From contig NZ_CP021324.1 of the NCBI RefSeq assembly GCF_002156965.1, positions 756,681 to 820,680 of the forward strand: DNA of 64,000 bases. Reading direction: 5' to 3'. Below the pieces are notes generated by a model. It ran no database searches. It was not told where the DNA came from and saw only the letters and a list, made by a program, of their open reading frames with translations. Position numbers and translations under genes: made by a program. Origin of the DNA: Candidatus Nitrosomarinus catalina. Lineage in GTDB: Archaea > Thermoproteota > Nitrososphaeria > Nitrososphaerales > Nitrosopumilaceae. This document shows positions 1 to 8,680 of the stretch, piece after piece (position 1 is the first letter of the stretch; each line of letters starts with the position of its first letter).

Positions 1-1420
1 CAGCAGAAATTTTTCTCTTACCAATCCAATAGTAAGTTTCATCAATTGTATCTTTAGCGATTAATACAACTAATTTTCCAGTATCTTTTCTTCCAGTTCT
101 TCCCCTTCTTTGGATAAATCTAATTGAACTTGGGACATTGTCATAAAAAATTACTTGATTTACTTCAGCAATATCCAATCCTTCTTCGCCAACGCGAGTT
201 GCCACTAAAACCTGAAATTCACCGTCTCTAAATTTCTGTACAACTTCAATTTGCTTTTTTTGTTTTAATCCAGTATCACCTGCTTTTCCAATTAGTATAC
301 CTGCAGGAATTCCAAGTTTGTTAAGTTCAGTATGAATCATATCTACAGAATCACGATAACTAGTAAAGATCAATGCTTTTCCAGGAACTGAATTTAAAAT
401 TTCTTTTAATTTAGGAATTTTAGAATGTTCAATACCGTTAGATTTTGCCTCCTTAGCTAAAGACAGTGCTTTTGTAAAATTAGGATCAAGTTCAAACAAG
501 TCCTTTACCCCAACACCCTTTTTTGCCTGAGCACGCTTACAGAATTGTAAAAATGGAGTAATTCCATGAGCCTCAAGAATATTTAGTGCATAGTGAATTC
601 GAATTCCAGAAAACAAGGGTTTAGCAGATTTTCGATTTTTAGATAAAACAAACGGTCGCAGTCTTAGCAGCGAAGAAAGAGATTGTTGATCATTTAATGG
701 CAGGCCATTTTTTTTGAGTAAATCATAGCGTTCGTCTAATGCAGATTTTAATAATTTCTGAATGGATTTAAGCTCCATAGGAAGTTCTACGTTTATCCAT
801 TCAGTATTAGTTTCCTGAATGTAAGGTTTCACGTCAGGACTAGTTTCATTTCGTTCTGCAACGACAGATATTTGTAATCTTTTCAAAATTTCAGTAGCTT
901 TTTCTTGTTCACTAGGTAATGTAGCAGTCATTCCCAAAATCCGAGTGGATGAATTTTCAAAATGCTCAGCAATACTAGAATAAGCATAGTCACCAGTAGT
1001 TCTATGAACTTCGTCAAAAATTACTAAATTGAATTGAGTGGATTTAACAACATTATGATTCATATCATTTCTTGCAACTTCAGGAGTTGCACAGATTATA
1101 CGATGGTTCCAAAGATCTGTACGTTTTTCAACAGAATCCTCACCTGTAATTAAGACGGTATCATCAATAGTTAGATTTTTTTTTAAGAAATCAAAATGCT
1201 GATTAACTAAAACCCTAGTAGGAGCTAAAAATAAAATTGTTCCAGATTTTTTTACCAAATATTCTGAAATTACATGTAATGCAACAGTTGTTTTTCCAAG
1301 ACCAGTGGGTAAGACAACAATACAATTTTCATTGATTGCCTGACTAGCAAGATTGATTTGATAATCTCGTTTTTCAACAGAATTTTTTTGGATGAATTCT
1401 TTTTCAACATATTCAGTCAA
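1..1420 (-). CDS. hef: Hef-family DEAH superfamily-2 helicase, C-terminus cut by window edge
   Basis: Partial gene; reading in from the right, about 473 codons are visible before the window edge. Both RecA-like helicase lobes can be seen: Walker A (PTGLGKT, residues 38-44), DEVH box (IFDEVHRT), motif III (GMTATLP) and motif VI (FIQRRGRTGR). This arrangement with a long helical insertion matches archaeal Hef, a FANCM-like branched-DNA helicase acting at stalled forks. Whether the XPF-type nuclease half follows cannot be seen. The start chosen is the TTG at 1420, the first usual start codon after an in-frame stop. It could also be a nuclease-less Hef homolog. Confidence 0.85.
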   Translation of the reverse strand, partial: MTEYVEKEFIQKNSVEKRDYQINLASQAINENCIVVLPTGLGKTTVALHVISEYLVKKSGTILFLAPTRVLVNQHFDFLKKNLTIDDTVLITGEDSVEKRTDLWNHRIICATPEVARNDMNHNVVKSTQFNLVIFDEVHRTTGDYAYSSIAEHFENSSTRILGMTATLPSEQEKATEILKRLQISVVAERNETSPDVKPYIQETNTEWINVELPMELKSIQKLLKSALDERYDLLKKNGLPLNDQQSLSSLLRLRPFVLSKNRKSAKPLFSGIRIHYALNILEAHGITPFLQFCKRAQAKKGVGVKDLFELDPNFTKALSLAKEAKSNGIEHSKIPKLKEILNSVPGKALIFTSYRDSVDMIHTELNKLGIPAGILIGKAGDTGLKQKKQIEVVQKFRDGEFQVLVATRVGEEGLDIAEVNQVIFYDNVPSSIRFIQRRGRTGRKDTGKLVVLIAKDTIDETYYWIGKRKISA

Positions 1421-1581
1421 AGTATAAACAAAAATTAGAATTTAGGAATTTTATGTTTACTGTGTGATAATTATTATGAATGGATCAATAAATAATTCAC
1501 ATTCAATTAGGCACAAAAAATATAATTTGGATCACACGGCTAACAAGATAAGTTTAGATTATTACTGATTTTAAAGAATTC

Positions 1582-1656
1582 ATGATTTCTAGAGGACTTA
1601 TTGTAGGAATTATCGTAATCATAATAGGTGCAGGTATGCTCATAATCACTAGCTAA
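1582..1656 (+). CDS. 24-aa single-span membrane miniprotein
   Basis: A short ATG ORF whose product is almost entirely one hydrophobic segment (Gly/Ile/Val/Leu-rich, residues about 5-22). It sits tail-to-tail with another tiny membrane ORF on the opposite strand. No family is recognised. Support is the clean start and stop plus the transmembrane composition, so it may be a chance ORF. Confidence 0.35.
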   Translation: MISRGLIVGIIVIIIGAGMLIITS

Positions 1657-1668
1657 AATAAGAATTTC

Positions 1669-1773
1669 TTATCGCAATACCATCAAAATGCCACCAGCTA
1701 TTGTTCCACATATTACAATGATTATCATGCTTTTTCCAGAAAAAACAGAACCAGAATGTTTAGACCATGACAT
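1669..1773 (-). CDS. 34-aa small membrane protein
   Basis: ATG ORF with a short polar N-terminus (MSWSKHSGSVFSGK) followed by one hydrophobic span (about residues 15-33) ending in Arg. This looks like the many short single-span proteins of Nitrosopumilus-type genomes. It converges on the 24-aa ORF at 1582. Function unknown. Confidence 0.4.
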   Translation of the reverse strand: MSWSKHSGSVFSGKSMIIIVICGTIAGGILMVLR

Positions 1774-1960
1774 GTTAATTTACTCCAAAAGTGTTACAAT
1801 ATGTAGAATTAGTCTTTTGAGAAAATACTAATGACATACATAGAATCCAAACACTTACCATATTTTACCATAAATTCTTTAATTCATTAAGTTTTTGAAT
1901 TGTGTCAAATTATCAGATTCAGATACTGTGATACAAATAGAAGTAGAAATACAGAAAATT

Positions 1961-2197
1961 ATGCCATTATTATGTAAAGATTGTAACGGAAGAAGATTTC
2001 CTATTGCATTTCCGGATCAAAGAGATGCATTATGGCTATGTGAAAAATGTAAAAATTTTGTAAATATTAAAGATGAATTTGTAAGAGAATGGACAAAAGA
2101 GGAGATGGAAGAAAATAAAACAAAGTTAGAAAATTTTCAAAAAGACGTCACCACAGAAAAAACACCTGAGAAAAAAAGACGCAGTGGCGTAAATTAG
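1961..2197 (+). CDS. small zinc-ribbon protein
   Basis: A 78-residue protein with two CxxC pairs (CKDC near the N-terminus and CEKC about 25 residues later), which predicts a treble-clef or zinc-ribbon metal site. A Lys/Glu-rich charged tail follows, ending in KKRRSG. The reading frame opens further upstream with a TTG at 1895. The ATG at 1961 puts the first Cys pair directly after the start, as in other thaumarchaeal zinc-ribbon miniproteins, so I prefer it. Function unknown; nucleic-acid or protein binding is possible. Confidence 0.6.
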   Translation: MPLLCKDCNGRRFPIAFPDQRDALWLCEKCKNFVNIKDEFVREWTKEEMEENKTKLENFQKDVTTEKTPEKKRRSGVN

Positions 2198-2238
2198 AAA
2201 ATGCATTGGAATAAATAATTTAATTTTAGATACAAATT

Positions 2239-2433
2239 GTGGTATTTCTAAACAAAAAAAGCATCATTAGAAACATAATGCTAGTGATTGGAGGAATTTT
2301 GGCACTGGTGTTTTCCATATTACTGATTAATGATTTAGAGTCTGAAACAATCACACAATGGACAGTGATGACATCATACTTTATGATCATTTTCCTAATT
2401 ATCGGAGCAGTTTTAAGAATCACTCAAAAATAG
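2239..2433 (+). CDS. small two-span membrane protein
   Basis: 64-residue product with a basic N-terminus, two hydrophobic helices (about residues 13-30 and 43-60) and a short polar hairpin between them. The start is a GTG at 2239; an internal ATG at 2278 would remove the basic leader but keep both helices. No family recognised. The antisense ORF over the same bases is considered a shadow. Confidence 0.5.
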   Translation: MVFLNKKSIIRNIMLVIGGILALVFSILLINDLESETITQWTVMTSYFMIIFLIIGAVLRITQK

Positions 2434-2435
2434 GC

Positions 2436-2588
2436 TCAAATATCTTGACCAGTTACTACCCATTCAAGTGTTCGTAGTGCACCTTGATAATATTTCATGG
2501 CAGCATCAGGATCTGGCAATTTAGAAACATCAATCAATCTTTGTTCAATATCTTTTCTAAATTCTTCCACTTCTTTTTCAGTTTTCAT
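2436..2588 (-). CDS. 50-aa hypothetical acidic/helical protein
   Basis: ATG ORF encoding a soluble, mostly helical 50-residue protein (MKTEKEVEEF start) with a central DPDAAMKYYQGALR segment. It has normal codon use and convergent placement with the membrane gene ending at 2433. No family recognised. The coherent helical composition suggests a real small gene. Confidence 0.5.
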   Translation of the reverse strand: MKTEKEVEEFRKDIEQRLIDVSKLPDPDAAMKYYQGALRTLEWVVTGQDI

Positions 2589-2671
2589 AAATCATATAGA
2601 AATTTTTAAACTATAAATTAATTGATCTTTAAGTTGCAATTTTAATTTATGAAATTAATAAAAATAGATTC

Positions 2672-2689
2672 TCTACTCTACAGAGTAGA
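2672..2689 (-). terminator. hairpin downstream of the exported protein gene
   Basis: An 8-bp perfect stem (tctactct / agagtaga) with a 2-nt loop lies 58 bases past the stop codon of the minus-strand gene at 2747. On the minus strand it is followed by a T-rich run. It is consistent with a transcription end signal, but archaeal terminators usually need only the T tract. Confidence 0.4.
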
Positions 2690-2746
2690 AAAATCGGGAG
2701 AATTTTTCATTTGTTTTTTGCGTTACAGATTTTCTGTTATCTATGG

Positions 2747-4090
2747 TTAACGTAGTGTTACGTATGGGTATCCAGATGTAACAGATGTAGTACCAATGAT
2801 ATCTAATGTGTCAGATTTTGACCATTGTTCACCGTTTGGGCCAACTGCAGGTAATGTTGTATCAACATACTCTACATAGAGAGTATCACCTTCTTGTGCA
2901 TACAAATTATCACCATTTGATTCTTCATGGTCTTGTATGTAGAAGAAGTATGGTTTTTTCTGTTTCCAGTTACCATCTTGTGTTGCTTCAACTAGAATTC
3001 CTGCCAAGTCACTGTCAGACCAAACCCTATAGTTCAAATCAATTTTATTTTTAGGCATATCACCTAAATCTTTCTCTTTAAGTTTGAATTGAACTTTGTT
3101 TCGGTCATCTAATGGATATTCATCTTCTAAGAAACTAATTGATGCTACACTCCAACCGTAGGTAAATGTTTTACTTACAGTTTTGTCATCTTCAGGATTG
3201 TATTCCCAATTTACAGTGACTGCACCATCTCTACCAGTTTCAATTTTTGCATATTCATCAAATGGGGAATTCTTACAACTAGTTCCACCAAGTTTTGTGT
3301 CTACAACACCATCATTATTCATGTCATGATCTGATGCACTAAGTTTTAAACGTCCATAAAACACACCAGAATCTACTGCGGTTTCAATGAATCCTTCAGA
3401 ATTAGAATCATTACAAATACCTAATTCTGCATTTTTGTTACCATCACCGCGTGCAGTAATTGTTATTGCAGAATCTGAAGTGGCACCAATTCTATCTCTC
3501 TTTTCAGAATCAACGTTCCAACCAGGAGCATATATCATAATAGTTACTTTGCCCCACCATTTAGCATCCCCACTAAGTTCTTTATCTAAACAAGTTGCCA
3601 GATCCTTAGAGTTTCCACAAAAGAAAATTTTTGGTTCAGCATTGTAATTTTTCATTGCAAAGGACATTCCATTTTTAGAGGATTTCTCATTTCCCACAGG
3701 GAAAGTGAAATCAACTTGTCGAGGTGTTGAATTAACATCAGTTAACAAGAGATTTACAAGTCCAGGTTTTTCAAAGGAAATAGTTTTTGTCAGAGTTCCA
3801 GATGAAGATGATGTAGTATCAATAATTGTTCCATCTTTAATGATATCAAAATTAAATGATGCGTCATCAATATTTTTCTGGCTCATACCTTCACGAATCT
3901 CAAAATTGAACAAATAATCAATTCCAGGTTTAAGTGGACCTGCGGGTTGCCAAGACATTCCAATATCATATTGCCCATCAGAGGTAATTTTTCTCAAATT
4001 ACCATCATCAACTGCAGCATATGCAGATAGAGGTATGAAAGCAACCATTACGATTGCAGATAAAATCAGTAACGAAGTTTTCCATGTCAT
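2747..4090 (-). CDS. exported S-layer-like protein
   Basis: 447 residues with a clear signal peptide (TWKTSLLILSAIVMVAFIPLSAYA, cleavage likely after AYA at about residue 25). The rest is beta-rich and Asp/Asn/Gly-rich: an Ig-like N-terminal part, then a segment with SGVFYGRLKLS and Asp-rich DHDMNNDGVVD (possible Ca2+ site), and a C-terminal part with EGDTLYVEYVDTTLP. Phrases of this last type recur in Nitrosopumilus S-layer and cell-surface proteins. A role in the cell envelope is inferred; it has no C-terminal membrane anchor. It is followed by a hairpin at 2672. Confidence 0.7.
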   Translation of the reverse strand: MTWKTSLLILSAIVMVAFIPLSAYAAVDDGNLRKITSDGQYDIGMSWQPAGPLKPGIDYLFNFEIREGMSQKNIDDASFNFDIIKDGTIIDTTSSSSGTLTKTISFEKPGLVNLLLTDVNSTPRQVDFTFPVGNEKSSKNGMSFAMKNYNAEPKIFFCGNSKDLATCLDKELSGDAKWWGKVTIMIYAPGWNVDSEKRDRIGATSDSAITITARGDGNKNAELGICNDSNSEGFIETAVDSGVFYGRLKLSASDHDMNNDGVVDTKLGGTSCKNSPFDEYAKIETGRDGAVTVNWEYNPEDDKTVSKTFTYGWSVASISFLEDEYPLDDRNKVQFKLKEKDLGDMPKNKIDLNYRVWSDSDLAGILVEATQDGNWKQKKPYFFYIQDHEESNGDNLYAQEGDTLYVEYVDTTLPAVGPNGEQWSKSDTLDIIGTTSVTSGYPYVTLR

Positions 4091-4226
4091 TAAAAAATTT
4101 TAATTTGATTTGCTATTATACACAAGGAATATTTTTGATAGTAAGAATAGACATGTATGATAAAGAGGTATTCTATGAGGTTACAATTATGAATTTATAG
4201 AGTAAAACATTACATAAAAAATACAA

Positions 4227-4442
4227 ATGCCAATTCCATGTAAATTACCAATTTTAAAAAATATCAGCTATCTTAGCGGAGCAATGTTTACATTTTCAAT
4301 ATTTATTCCAATGTTTTCAGAGACACCAACAGAATCTAATACAAGTACATTGACAATTTTATCGATAACAGGAATGGTTATTTCATTTGGAATTGCAATG
4401 CGAATTAGAAAAAAATTAGCAAAAAAAAGTAGAAGATTCTAA
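4227..4442 (+). CDS. small two-span membrane protein
   Basis: 71-residue ORF with two hydrophobic stretches (about residues 12-30 and 42-58) and a strongly basic tail (RIRKKLAKKSRRF) that would lie in the cytoplasm. It ends one base before the convergent exported-protein gene at 4444. No family recognised. Confidence 0.45.
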   Translation: MPIPCKLPILKNISYLSGAMFTFSIFIPMFSETPTESNTSTLTILSITGMVISFGIAMRIRKKLAKKSRRF

Positions 4443-4443
4443 A

Positions 4444-5145
4444 CTAATTTGTAATTTTCATAAATCCTTCTTGAACTAAGAATTGAATTCCTTGAACAAA
4501 TGAAGAGTCATCTATGGAACCATCTGCCCACCATCCTGCATTGTTTTTAATCCAAACAGGAATTTCATTACTTCCAGCAGAATCACCTTGTTGTGTAATA
4601 GGAATTTTCATAAATCCTTCTTGAACTAAGAATTGAATTCCTTGAACAAATGAAGAGTCATCTATGGAACCATCTGCCCACCATCCTGCATTGTTTTTAA
4701 TCCAAACAGGAATTTCATTACTAGATTCCATTGTGGAAGAATTTCCAGAGACAATTAAAAATGATGAAGTGTTTACAGTTGATTTAGAATTACCATATTG
4801 AGCCTTTACAATAAATTTACCATCAGAAAATTTCTCATTTAATTCAACAGAGTGTGAGAATTTACCATATGTGTCTACAGGTGTCTTTTTAGTACTGATT
4901 AAATTTTTACTAGAATCAAAAATAGTGATTCTCAAAGAACGATCCTGATCATATTTGTTTACAGAACCTGTAAAAACAACAGATTCTCCAAGCGAGTAAG
5001 ATTCCTGATTAGTAATAATTTCAACAGTATAATTATTTGCACTATTATTTTCAGGAGGACCGCCATATCCATAAACAGATTGGCCTAATGCAGAAATAGT
5101 AAAAATTGAAACTACCGCAATAAGTAAAACATAATTAAATTTCAT
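4444..5145 (-). CDS. exported Ig-like protein with two WWADG repeats
   Basis: 233 residues: signal peptide (to about residue 26), then an Ig/MG2-like beta domain (VEIITNQESYSLGESVVFTGSV..., residues 40-130), then two C-terminal copies of a 40-residue module containing IPVWIKNNAGWWADG and SFVQGIQFLVQEGFMKI. This module is frequent in exported thaumarchaeal proteins and presumably mediates surface or protein contacts. The two copies are identical at the DNA level. Location is predicted to be extracytoplasmic; partner unknown. Confidence 0.7.
   Translation of the reverse strand: MKFNYVLLIAVVSIFTISALGQSVYGYGGPPENNSANNYTVEIITNQESYSLGESVVFTGSVNKYDQDRSLRITIFDSSKNLISTKKTPVDTYGKFSHSVELNEKFSDGKFIVKAQYGNSKSTVNTSSFLIVSGNSSTMESSNEIPVWIKNNAGWWADGSIDDSSFVQGIQFLVQEGFMKIPITQQGDSAGSNEIPVWIKNNAGWWADGSIDDSSFVQGIQFLVQEGFMKITN
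4453..4722. repeat. perfect 120-bp direct repeat, 150-bp period
   Basis: Bases 4453-4572 and 4603-4722 are identical, separated by 30 unique bases. Both lie in frame inside the exported protein gene and encode the WWADG module. The absence of any silent difference indicates a very recent duplication or ongoing gene conversion. Confidence 0.95.
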
Positions 5146-5244
5146 TTCAATATTGCATATGTTAATTTGAATTTAAAGGTGAGGAATAAAGAGATTTTAG
5201 AAAATATTGATCGCTAATTCAATTATTGCCAACGAGATCCATAT

Positions 5245-5787
5245 ATGGAACAATTAGAGACAATTGGTATGAATGATTCTTTTGATAGACCAAATTGGGA
5301 TGAATATTTTATGTTACAAGCAGAATTAGCAAAATTACGCTCCAATTGTATTACAAGAAATGTGGGGGCAGTGATTGTAAGAGATCACAGACAATTAGCA
5401 ACAGGGTATAACGGGACACCACCAGGAGTGAAAAATTGTTTTGAAGGAGGTTGTACAAGATGTCAACTCAGAATGGAAGGGAAAATTGAAGCAGGAGCAT
5501 CACTTGATCGATGTTTATGCAATCATGCAGAAGCAAATGCAATTATGCATTGTGCAATTTTGGGAATTGAGGCAGGAGTAAAAGGAGCCATTTTGTACAC
5601 AACATTTGTTCCATGCCTAGAATGTACCAAAATGGCAATAACAATTGGAATCAAAAAATTTGTTTGTTTAGACAAATATCCTGAAACAGATTATAATTTG
5701 TTAAATGAAGCAGGAGTTGAAGTGGTCCATCTAGATAAAGAAAAAATTGGCAAGTGGGCAAAAGAATTAGCAAGTAAATATGAGTGA
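5245..5787 (+). CDS. deoxycytidylate (dCMP) deaminase
   Basis: 180-residue Zn-dependent deaminase of the ComEB/dCMP type that makes dUMP for thymidylate synthesis. The catalytic HAE (CNHAEANAI) and the second metal motif PCLEC are intact. An extra Cys/His-rich insertion (CFEGGCTRCQ...CLC) matches the structural zinc site of dCMP deaminases. It ends 4 bases before polB, so the two are probably cotranscribed, linking dNTP supply to replication. Acts in the cytosol. Confidence 0.9.
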   Translation: MEQLETIGMNDSFDRPNWDEYFMLQAELAKLRSNCITRNVGAVIVRDHRQLATGYNGTPPGVKNCFEGGCTRCQLRMEGKIEAGASLDRCLCNHAEANAIMHCAILGIEAGVKGAILYTTFVPCLECTKMAITIGIKKFVCLDKYPETDYNLLNEAGVEVVHLDKEKIGKWAKELASKYE

Positions 5788-5791
5788 TTAA

Positions 5792-8347
5792 ATGCAAGTC
5801 AAAGTAGAACAAGTTGAAAAAATTGAAACGATGTTGCCAGCAATGTTGGTTTCTGCAACATATGATGGACCAAGTAAATCAGCAATTTTAAAATTTTATG
5901 AACCAACACAACAAAAATTATTTTTATGGAAAGATGAAATTGGCCACAAACCATATTGTTATTCAAAATTAACTCCTGAAGAATTAGATTTTTTACAAGA
6001 AAGAGAAGATGTTTTAGAAATTAAAACAGTAAAAAAACACGACTACATTCACGATGAAGAAATCGAGGTATCAAAGATTGTAGTAGATAATCCGCTTTCC
6101 ATTGGAGGAAATTATGGAGAAAGTATTAGAAATCAAATTGAAACATGGGAATCAGACATCAAGTATTATGAAACATACCTATACGACAGACAATTAGTTG
6201 TTGGAAAATATTATGAGATTACAAATGGATTACTAAAACCACACAATATGGAAATTTCAGACGAAGTAAAGCTTGCACTAAAAAGTTTGTTGTGGGATAA
6301 AGTCGACAGTGAAAGCATGATAGATGCTGAAGAGTTTAAAGAATTTATTTCAGAATGGGCAGATTTACTAAATCAACCAATTCCAAAAATAAAAAGACTT
6401 AGTGTAGACATTGAAGTGGAGTTTGATCCAGGGAGATTTCCAGACCCAAAACTTGCAGAAAAAAAAGTTACAGCTATTGGACTCAAAGGAAGTGATGGTT
6501 TTGATCAGATTTTTGTGCTCAAAACAGAGGGAACAGAGCAAGGAAACAATGAACTAGATGAAAATATCAAAGTGACATTTTATGACTTAGATAAAGAAAA
6601 AGACATGATTGCCGATGCATTCAAAATAATTGAAGAATTCCCATTTGTAGTCACATACAATGGGGATGAATTTGATTTACCGTATTTGTATAACAGAGCA
6701 GAACGACTAGGGATTCCAAATGAAAACAATCCATTATACATGATGAGAGATTCTGCAACCCTAAAACACGGAGTACATATTGACTTGTATAGAACATTAT
6801 CAAATCGTTCATTTCAAATCTATGCATTTAGTCAATCATATACAGATTTTTCACTAAATAGTGTGTCAAAGGCACTACTAGGAAAAGAAAAAATTGATTA
6901 TGGATTAGACTTTGACAAATTATCTCTTTATCAAACTGCAAACTATTGTTACAATGATGCACAACTAACTTACGAGTTAACAAGTTTCAACGGAGATTTG
7001 TTGATGAACTTACTTGTCATCATTGCAAGGATTGGAAGAATGCCAATTGATGACATTGCAAGGATGGGAGTTTCACAATGGATTAGAAGTTTACTGTATT
7101 ATGAACACAGAAAAAGAAACGCACTAATTCCAAAAAGAGAAGAATTACAAAAAAGAACTGAAGGAGTGATGTCTGACGCAGTAATCAAAGATAAAAAATA
7201 TCGAGGAGGATTAGTCGTGGAACCAAAAGAAGGAATTCATTTTAAAGTGGTTGTAATGGATTTTGCAAGTCTGTATCCAAGCATTATCAAAGTAAGAAAT
7301 CTATCTTATGAAACAGTTAGATGCCCACACGAAGAATGTAAAAAAAATTCCATACCACAAACGAATCATTGGACATGTTCCAAAAACAACGGCCTTACAG
7401 CAATTATTATTGGTTCATTGAGAGATTTGAGAGTAAATTATTACAAAAGTCTATCAAAAAAAGAGACTTTAACAGATGAGCAAAGACAACAATACACAGT
7501 AGTTAGTCAAGCACTCAAAGTGATATTGAATGCAAGTTATGGGGTAATGGGTGCAGAGATATTTCCACTGTATTTTCTACCCGCAGCTGAAGCAACAACA
7601 GCTGTTGGCAGGTATACAATTTTAGAGACAATCAAAAAATGCGAAGGAACTGGAATTGAGGTTTTGTACGGGGATACCGATTCATTGTTTATTAAAAATC
7701 CAACAGAAGAGCAAATTCAAAAACTCATAGAACAAGCTAAAACGGATCATGGCGTAGATTTAGAAATCGATAAGACATACAGATATTGCGTACTAAGTAA
7801 CAGAAAGAAAAATTACTTGGGAGTAACAGATTCAGGAAAAGTAGATGTTAAAGGTTTAACAGGTAAAAAATCACACACCCCAGGATTCATAAAAAAATTA
7901 TTTTTTGATTTGTTAGATGTATTATCAGAAGTAAAAACAATGGAGGATTTTGTAAAAGCTAAAAAACAGATTTCAGAAAAAATAGCAGAGTGTGGTAAAA
8001 AAGTTGAAGCAAAAGAAATACCTTTAGAAGATTTAACATTTAATGTAATGTTAAGTAAAGCACCATCAGAATATGTAAAAACAATACCACAGCATATCAG
8101 AGCAGCAAAACAATTAGAGTCAATCAGAGAATTAAAAAAAGGAGATAAAATTTCATTTATCAAAATATTAAACAAGCCAGGTGTTAAACCAGTAGAATTA
8201 GCAAAAAAAGAGGAGATTGATTCTAAAAAATACATGGAGTTTTTAGAATCAACATTAGAACAAATTACATCGTCTATGGATTTAGATTTCGATACAATTT
8301 TAGGAAAACCAAAACAAACGGGATTAGACGAATTCTTTTGGAGTTAA
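5792..8347 (+). CDS. polB: family B DNA polymerase
   Basis: 851-residue replicative-type DNA polymerase. Proofreading motifs are present: Exo I (DIE, 206-208), Exo II (YNGDEFDLPYLYNRA) and Exo III (YCYNDAQLTYEL). Polymerase motifs are A (DFASLYPSII, from D490), B (KVILNASYGVMGA) and C (YGDTDS, D628/D630). A small Cys-bearing insertion (CPHEECKKN...WTCSK) follows motif A. The C-terminus QTGLDEFFWS contains a PIP-box-like QxxLxxFF, predicting PCNA binding. Start is the ATG directly after the deaminase gene. Confidence 0.95.
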   Translation: MQVKVEQVEKIETMLPAMLVSATYDGPSKSAILKFYEPTQQKLFLWKDEIGHKPYCYSKLTPEELDFLQEREDVLEIKTVKKHDYIHDEEIEVSKIVVDNPLSIGGNYGESIRNQIETWESDIKYYETYLYDRQLVVGKYYEITNGLLKPHNMEISDEVKLALKSLLWDKVDSESMIDAEEFKEFISEWADLLNQPIPKIKRLSVDIEVEFDPGRFPDPKLAEKKVTAIGLKGSDGFDQIFVLKTEGTEQGNNELDENIKVTFYDLDKEKDMIADAFKIIEEFPFVVTYNGDEFDLPYLYNRAERLGIPNENNPLYMMRDSATLKHGVHIDLYRTLSNRSFQIYAFSQSYTDFSLNSVSKALLGKEKIDYGLDFDKLSLYQTANYCYNDAQLTYELTSFNGDLLMNLLVIIARIGRMPIDDIARMGVSQWIRSLLYYEHRKRNALIPKREELQKRTEGVMSDAVIKDKKYRGGLVVEPKEGIHFKVVVMDFASLYPSIIKVRNLSYETVRCPHEECKKNSIPQTNHWTCSKNNGLTAIIIGSLRDLRVNYYKSLSKKETLTDEQRQQYTVVSQALKVILNASYGVMGAEIFPLYFLPAAEATTAVGRYTILETIKKCEGTGIEVLYGDTDSLFIKNPTEEQIQKLIEQAKTDHGVDLEIDKTYRYCVLSNRKKNYLGVTDSGKVDVKGLTGKKSHTPGFIKKLFFDLLDVLSEVKTMEDFVKAKKQISEKIAECGKKVEAKEIPLEDLTFNVMLSKAPSEYVKTIPQHIRAAKQLESIRELKKGDKISFIKILNKPGVKPVELAKKEEIDSKKYMEFLESTLEQITSSMDLDFDTILGKPKQTGLDEFFWS

Positions 8348-8350
8348 ATT

Positions 8351-8638
8351 ATGATGGAAGTTGATCCAATTTTATTAACAATACTAGGTGTTGCTGCAGG
8401 AGTTTTGATTCTAACGGGATGGGTTGACCAGATTTACAAAGGCTACAAATCTAAAAGTTTGAAAGATGTTTCAAGTTTTTTGATGATTTTTATTTCTGCA
8501 GGAGCAATTTTGTGGTTAATTTATGGAATCATAGTCATAGATGTATTCATCATAGGCACAAATATTGCAGCAATTGTGTTAATGTTGATTGTTTTAACAA
8601 TGAAAAGAAAATATGACAAAAAAATTCAAGTCAAATGA
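8351..8638 (+). CDS. SemiSWEET-type PQ-loop membrane transporter
   Basis: 95 residues with three transmembrane helices, the architecture of prokaryotic SemiSWEET half-transporters, which dimerise to carry small sugars or related solutes. Typical features are the ILTGWVDQIYKGYKSKSLKDVSSFLM segment after helix 1 (PQ-loop position) and a basic C-terminus. It begins 3 bases after polB, so it is likely read through from it. The substrate cannot be inferred. Confidence 0.75.
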   Translation: MMEVDPILLTILGVAAGVLILTGWVDQIYKGYKSKSLKDVSSFLMIFISAGAILWLIYGIIVIDVFIIGTNIAAIVLMLIVLTMKRKYDKKIQVK

Positions 8639-8680
8639 TTCAATGAAGAATTAAATACAATATGTAAAATTCTAAAGAAT

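Noticed and set aside
1476..1568. 30-codon ATG ORF
   Set aside because: Polar random-like composition, no family, no spacing or promoter argument.
2226..2423. Minus-strand ORF antisense to the small membrane gene at 2239
   Set aside because: Hydrophobicity mirrors the sense gene; the plus-strand frame has the better start and basic leader.
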